7,987 bases of DNA from PHAA01 sp964584415 (GTDB lineage Bacteria; Bacillota; Syntrophomonadia; Syntrophomonadales; Syntrophomonadaceae), in assembly GCA_964584415.1 (NCBI GenBank), contig CAZOZX010000099.1:1-7987 (forward strand). Reading direction: 5' to 3'. A program made the position numbers and the translations under genes. This document shows, in pieces, positions 4,830 through 7,987 of this stretch. Under the pieces are notes generated by a model. That model was not told where the DNA came from. It saw only the letters and a program-made list of their open reading frames with translations, and did not search any database. Numbering within the stretch: the stretch's first letter is position 1; each line of letters starts with the position of its first letter.

Positions 4830-6811
4830 AATGCATCCACCTCCGCTACCAATTGGTCATTGCTGAAGCCCTTCAGGTTAAGGGCCAGGGTCCGGCAAGC
4901 TGGTAAACAGGAACCGCAGCCCTGGCAGAGACTATTGTTGACCACGGCTACCTGGCGGGTAAAGGGCCCATGACCATGCCCTCCCCGTTCATTTATCTCC
5001 TGTAAGGAAATCGCATTATATGGACAGATCGGAACGCATAATCCACAGCCCGAACATTTGCTGATATCGACCTCGGATACCATCGGTTCCGTAGCCAGCT
5101 CGGTCTTGGAGAACAGTCCCAGTACTTTTACCGCCGCTCCGCTGGCCTGGGCTACCGTATCGGGGATATCTTTGGGTCCCTGGCAGGTGCCGGCCAGGTA
5201 AACACCGGCAGCAAAGGTCTCCACCGGCTGCAGTTTGGGATGGGCTTCCTGGAACCAGCCATCCTTGTCAACCGAGAAACCAATCTTCTTGGCCAGCTCA
5301 GTAGCCCCGGCTGAAGGCACCATGGCGGTGGCCAGCACCACCAGATCAGCCTCAACCTCAATGGGCAAGCCCAGAAGGGTATCTTCTGATTTCAATATCA
5401 ACTTGTCTCCCCGGGGATATATTTTGCTGACCCGGCCCCGGATATATTTAGCTCCGACATTTAGTGCTCGTTGATAGAATTCTTCATAATTTTTGCCTGC
5501 CGTCCGCACGTCCATGTAGAAGACATAGGCTTCGCCGTCTTCGATCTTGGTTTTAACCTGGTAGGCATGCTTGGCAGTATACATACAACAAGCCCGGGAG
5601 CAGTAACTCTTGCCCTTAGTGTCATCACGGGAGCCCACACATTTGATGAAGGCCACATTCTTGGGTTCTTTGCCATCGGAGGGGCGCACTATATGCCCTC
5701 CGGTAGGTCCTCCGGCTGAGACCAGCCGTTCAAACTCCAGTCCGCTGATCACATCGGGATATTTGCCGTAACCGTATTCTCCGTAAGCTTGTTTCCAATC
5801 AAACTGGTCATAACCGGTGGCCATGATGATGGCCCCGATTTCCATCTCCTTGTATACGGCAACATCCTGGAAGCGGATAGCGTCGGTGGGACATAATTTT
5901 TCACAGATCCCGCACTTGCCGCTGGTCAGCTTGGTACAGTTGGCGGCATCTATATATGGTTTACCGGGAACCGCCTGGGGAAACAGCTTGTGAATAGCGG
6001 TTCTTTGGCCCATGCCAAAGTCAAACTCGTCCAATACCTTTTTGGTCGGGCATTTTTCTATACAGGTACCACATCCGGTACAAAGCTCCCAATCCACGTA
6101 TTTGGGTTTTTGTTTGACGGTAACCTTAAAGTTGCCTATATAACCTTTGACTTCGGTTACTTCTGAATAGGTCATCAGTTCAATGTTAGGGTGCTGCGCC
6201 GCAGCCACCATCTTGGGAGTGCCTATTCAGGCGGCACAGTCCATGGTGGGGAAGGTCTTGTCTAATTGGGTCATCTTCCCGCCTATGGAGGCCTCTCTTT
6301 CGACTATTATTACCTGGTGGCCTCCCTCAGCTATATCCAGGGCGGCCTGCATACCAGCGATACCGCCCCCGATCACCATGGCTTTCTTGGTTATGGGGAC
6401 GGTGGAAATCTGCAGCGGTTTATTGCGTAATACCTTGGCGACCGCCATCCGCACCAGTGACTCAGCTTTGGCGGTAGCCTGGCCTTTATCATGGGTAACC
6501 CATGAATCCTGTTCCCGGATGTTGACCATTTCCATCATGTAGGCGTTTAATCCGCCCGCGGCAGTTGCCTTGCGGAAGGTTGGTTCATGCATCCTCGGCG
6601 AGCATGATGCCACTACCACCTGCTCCAGCTTCTGCTCCTCGATGGCATTGCGGATCAATTCCTGGCCGGGGTCGGAACACATATATTTGTAATTGGTGGC
6701 GTAAACTACGCCGGGTAGTGTTTTAGCGTATTCGGCCACCTTGACCGTATCTACCGTGGCGGCTATATTGGTGCCGCATTCGCAGACAAATACGCCCACT
6801 CGTTTTTTCAT
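4820..6811 (-). CDS. hdrA: HdrA, FAD/iron-sulfur electron-bifurcating subunit, predicted selenoprotein (Sec195)
   Basis: HdrA is the soluble core of heterodisulfide reductase complexes, where FAD is thought to split electron pairs between ferredoxin and the HdrB side. The full reading is 663 residues. The N-terminal domain has VFVCECGTNI (C10, C12), YMCSDPGQ (C45) and SCSPRMHE (C70). An FAD-binding motif VIGGGIAGMQAA lies at 147-158. Residue 195 is an in-frame TGA (6227-6229) in PTMDCAA-Sec-IGTPKM, where the family has cysteine in DCxxC. Inserted ferredoxin motifs follow (C244, C247, C250, C254; then C292, C300, C303, C307). Next come the flavin-domain cysteines C391, C404, C408 and C409 (YCSRACCMYTAKHA), and a C-terminal two-cluster ferredoxin (C586, C589, C592, C596; C629, C632, C635, C639). 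Start ATG 6811 gives the family-typical MKKRVGVFVCECG and has AGGAGG upstream. It follows hdrB by 52 bases and overlaps mvhD. A conventional call would split it into two genes. Confidence 0.95.
6190..6209 (-). promoter_or_regulatory. bacterial SECIS element of hdrA
   Basis: Counting from the base after the TGA, GCUGC (22-26) pairs with GCAGC (30-34) around the loop GGC (27-29). GGU (18-20) pairs with ACC (35-37) below a bulged G at 21. Loop distance and a G at the start of the loop fit bacterial SECIS elements. The stem encodes VAAAQH, replacing the family's more usual residues between PKM and HPNIEL, as if shaped by the RNA. Confidence 0.72.
6227..6229 (-). other. in-frame UGA read as selenocysteine (HdrA residue 195)
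   Basis: TGA separates PTMDCAA from IGTPKM, at a conserved cysteine position of HdrA. Both sides are in one frame and together give a full-length protein. The next ATG (6211) has no suitable ribosome binding site at the usual distance and starts inside a conserved motif, so it is not a gene start. Confidence 0.9.
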
Positions 6812-6863
6812 CTCTCCGTCTCCCTCCTGGTTGGACTAGTAACTCTATCTATCCAGGACTTGA

Positions 6864-7987
6864 CTAATCCTGGCATTCTCCCTGGCGTTTCAGTTCCTGC
6901 TGCACAAATGCCCCAGCGGCTTTTTTAGCCATCTCCATGTCCTTGACCATCAGGCTGGCTAATTTGCCGATCTTTTTATCATCTAAGACCGACGCTAAGA
7001 TGCCGGCCTTAGCAGGATCATCTACTAATTTGGCCGCCATTTTTTCCGGGTTCTTTTTGAAAGCACCTACAAAGGCGTCGACTTTCTTTTGTTCTGCGTC
7101 TGCTCCTGCCTGCGCCGGCTTGGCTTCCTTACTTTCCGGCGCTTCTCCGGAAGCTTTGGCCGCAGCCTTGGCGGCAGCGGCAGCTTTAGCCGCAGCGGCG
7201 GCTTCGGCTTTAGCCCGGGCTTTTTCAGCTGCCTCCTGGGCGGCTTTTTCAACTGCTGCCCGGTGCTCAGCTCCCCTGACCTCTATGGTCTGCAGAAATT
7301 GGCCGGCTTCTACAAAGTGCTTTTCCAGGCCAACCTGTTTGGGTTGGTCCCCGCAGGCCAAGGCCAGCAACTCGGTTACATAGTATACCGGCAGGTTGAA
7401 TTTCTCCCCAAACTGTTTTTCCACCGCGGCCTGCCGCATGTCAAGATTCAACATACAGAGCGGGCAGGCGGTCACTATACATTCGGCTCCAGATTCTTTG
7501 GCATCTTTCAATACCCGATACAGCATGCGCATGCCCACATCGGGACGGGAAGTAACCAGCGCTGCTCCGCAGCATTCGGTTTTGTGTGACCAGTCGACGG
7601 GATCGGCATCCAGAGCCTGCATAACCTTATCCATGGTCTGGGGATCCTCTGGGTCATCAAAACCGGTGTGTTCCACCGGCCGAACTAAAAGGCATCCATA
7701 GTAGCAGGCAGCCTTCATGGTGGTAAACGGCTTGGTTACCTTGGCTTTTATGGCGTCAGTCCCGATTTTATTGACCAGCACATCCAAAATGGACAGGGTC
7801 TCACTAGTTCCCTCCAGTTCGGTTTCCAGGACTTGTTCTATCTTTTGGCGCATTTCCGGATCATGCTGGATGGTGTGTTCAGCATAACGGTGCCGGCTGT
7901 AACAGGCTGCACATGGCGCCACCACCATATTAAGGCCGCTCTTTTCAGCTATGGCCAGATTGCGGGCGGGTAGGGCCAGCGACAACA
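6864..7987 (-). CDS. hdrB: HdrB, CCG-domain subunit with Ala/Lys-rich C-terminal extension (5' end outside window)
   Basis: HdrB is the catalytic subunit that reduces the disulfide substrate using two non-cubane iron-sulfur clusters held by CCG domains. The frame is open to the right edge. The TTG at 7985 is an internal leucine (LSLALPARNLAIAEK in the family), so perhaps 50-60 N-terminal residues with the first cluster's early cysteines are missing. Visible are APCAACYSRHRY (C25, C28 of the fragment), KAACYYGC (C94, C98), TECCGAAL (C138, C139) and TACPLCMLN (C174, C177), completing the CCG domains. The usual family end is near residue 235. Beyond it comes an extension of about 130 residues: an Ala/Glu/Lys-rich helix (about 240-278), a polar linker (278-300) and a helical, lysine-rich tail (300-373). 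It ends at TAG 6864, 52 bases before hdrA. HdrC is probably upstream, off the window. Confidence 0.93.
   Translation of the reverse strand, partial: LSLALPARNLAIAEKSGLNMVVAPCAACYSRHRYAEHTIQHDPEMRQKIEQVLETELEGTSETLSILDVLVNKIGTDAIKAKVTKPFTTMKAACYYGCLLVRPVEHTGFDDPEDPQTMDKVMQALDADPVDWSHKTECCGAALVTSRPDVGMRMLYRVLKDAKESGAECIVTACPLCMLNLDMRQAAVEKQFGEKFNLPVYYVTELLALACGDQPKQVGLEKHFVEAGQFLQTIEVRGAEHRAAVEKAAQEAAEKARAKAEAAAAAKAAAAAKAAAKASGEAPESKEAKPAQAGADAEQKKVDAFVGAFKKNPEKMAAKLVDDPAKAGILASVLDDKKIGKLASLMVKDMEMAKKAAGAFVQQELKRQGECQD

Noticed and set aside
4820..6211. A separate 463-residue HdrA-like gene starting at ATG 6211
   Set aside because: It begins inside the conserved TPKM motif, has no suitable ribosome binding site, and is in the same frame as the upstream piece with only one TGA between. 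One Sec-containing HdrA explains both pieces.
4614..6229. General reassignment of UGA to tryptophan or glycine
   Set aside because: Other genes use TGG for Trp freely, mvhD ends at a TGA that overlaps the next start, and the internal TGAs fall only at conserved cysteine positions followed by hairpins.
1642..7701. Several long plus-strand reading frames opposite the operon, such as 1888-2499 and 7089-7589
   Set aside because: All are antisense shadows of well-recognised minus-strand genes. Their sequences are low-complexity or lack any family resemblance.

Overview
The window looks like chromosomal DNA from an anaerobic, selenocysteine-using bacterium. The gene set and the strong AGGAGG-type ribosome binding sites suggest a Clostridia-type Firmicute, for example the Desulfotomaculum/Peptococcaceae/Syntrophomonas range. 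That placement is inference and no gene here fixes the taxon.

Left part, plus strand. The last 21 codons of an unidentified gene (1-66) are followed by a Rho-independent terminator (134-165). Next come a small protein of unknown function with an N-terminal membrane anchor (281-775) and an Fe/Mn-family superoxide dismutase (914-1519). A long hairpin at 1540-1590 has T-rich sequence on both sides and can terminate both sodA and the convergent operon.

Right part, minus strand, read from 7987 down to 1615. This is one electron-transfer operon: hdrB (5' end outside the window), hdrA, mvhD/flxD, two iron-sulfur proteins, and a flavin/NAD(P)-binding [2Fe-2S] oxidoreductase. It is the Flx(Flox)ABCD-Hdr arrangement. 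FlxA would take electrons from NAD(P)H, pass them through the iron-sulfur subunits and the MvhD-like subunit to the FAD of HdrA, where they would be bifurcated to ferredoxin and, through HdrB, to a disulfide. The disulfide acceptor cannot be read from the window.

The main result is that hdrA and mvhD each contain one in-frame TGA (6227-6229 and 4614-4616). Each replaces a conserved cysteine, and reading continues in the same frame into the rest of a full-length family protein. Each TGA is followed at bacterial-SECIS distance by a hairpin (6190-6209 and 4583-4601). A naive gene caller splits hdrA in two and truncates mvhD at 71 residues. I read both as selenoproteins: HdrA of 663 residues with Sec195, and MvhD of 144 residues with Sec72. 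They are adjacent and overlap by 10 bases.

A second anomaly is a probable frameshift in the iron-sulfur gene after mvhD. The family-like C-terminus lies in the -1 frame and ends one base inside the next gene's Shine-Dalgarno sequence. HdrB also carries a roughly 130-residue Ala/Lys-rich C-terminal extension.
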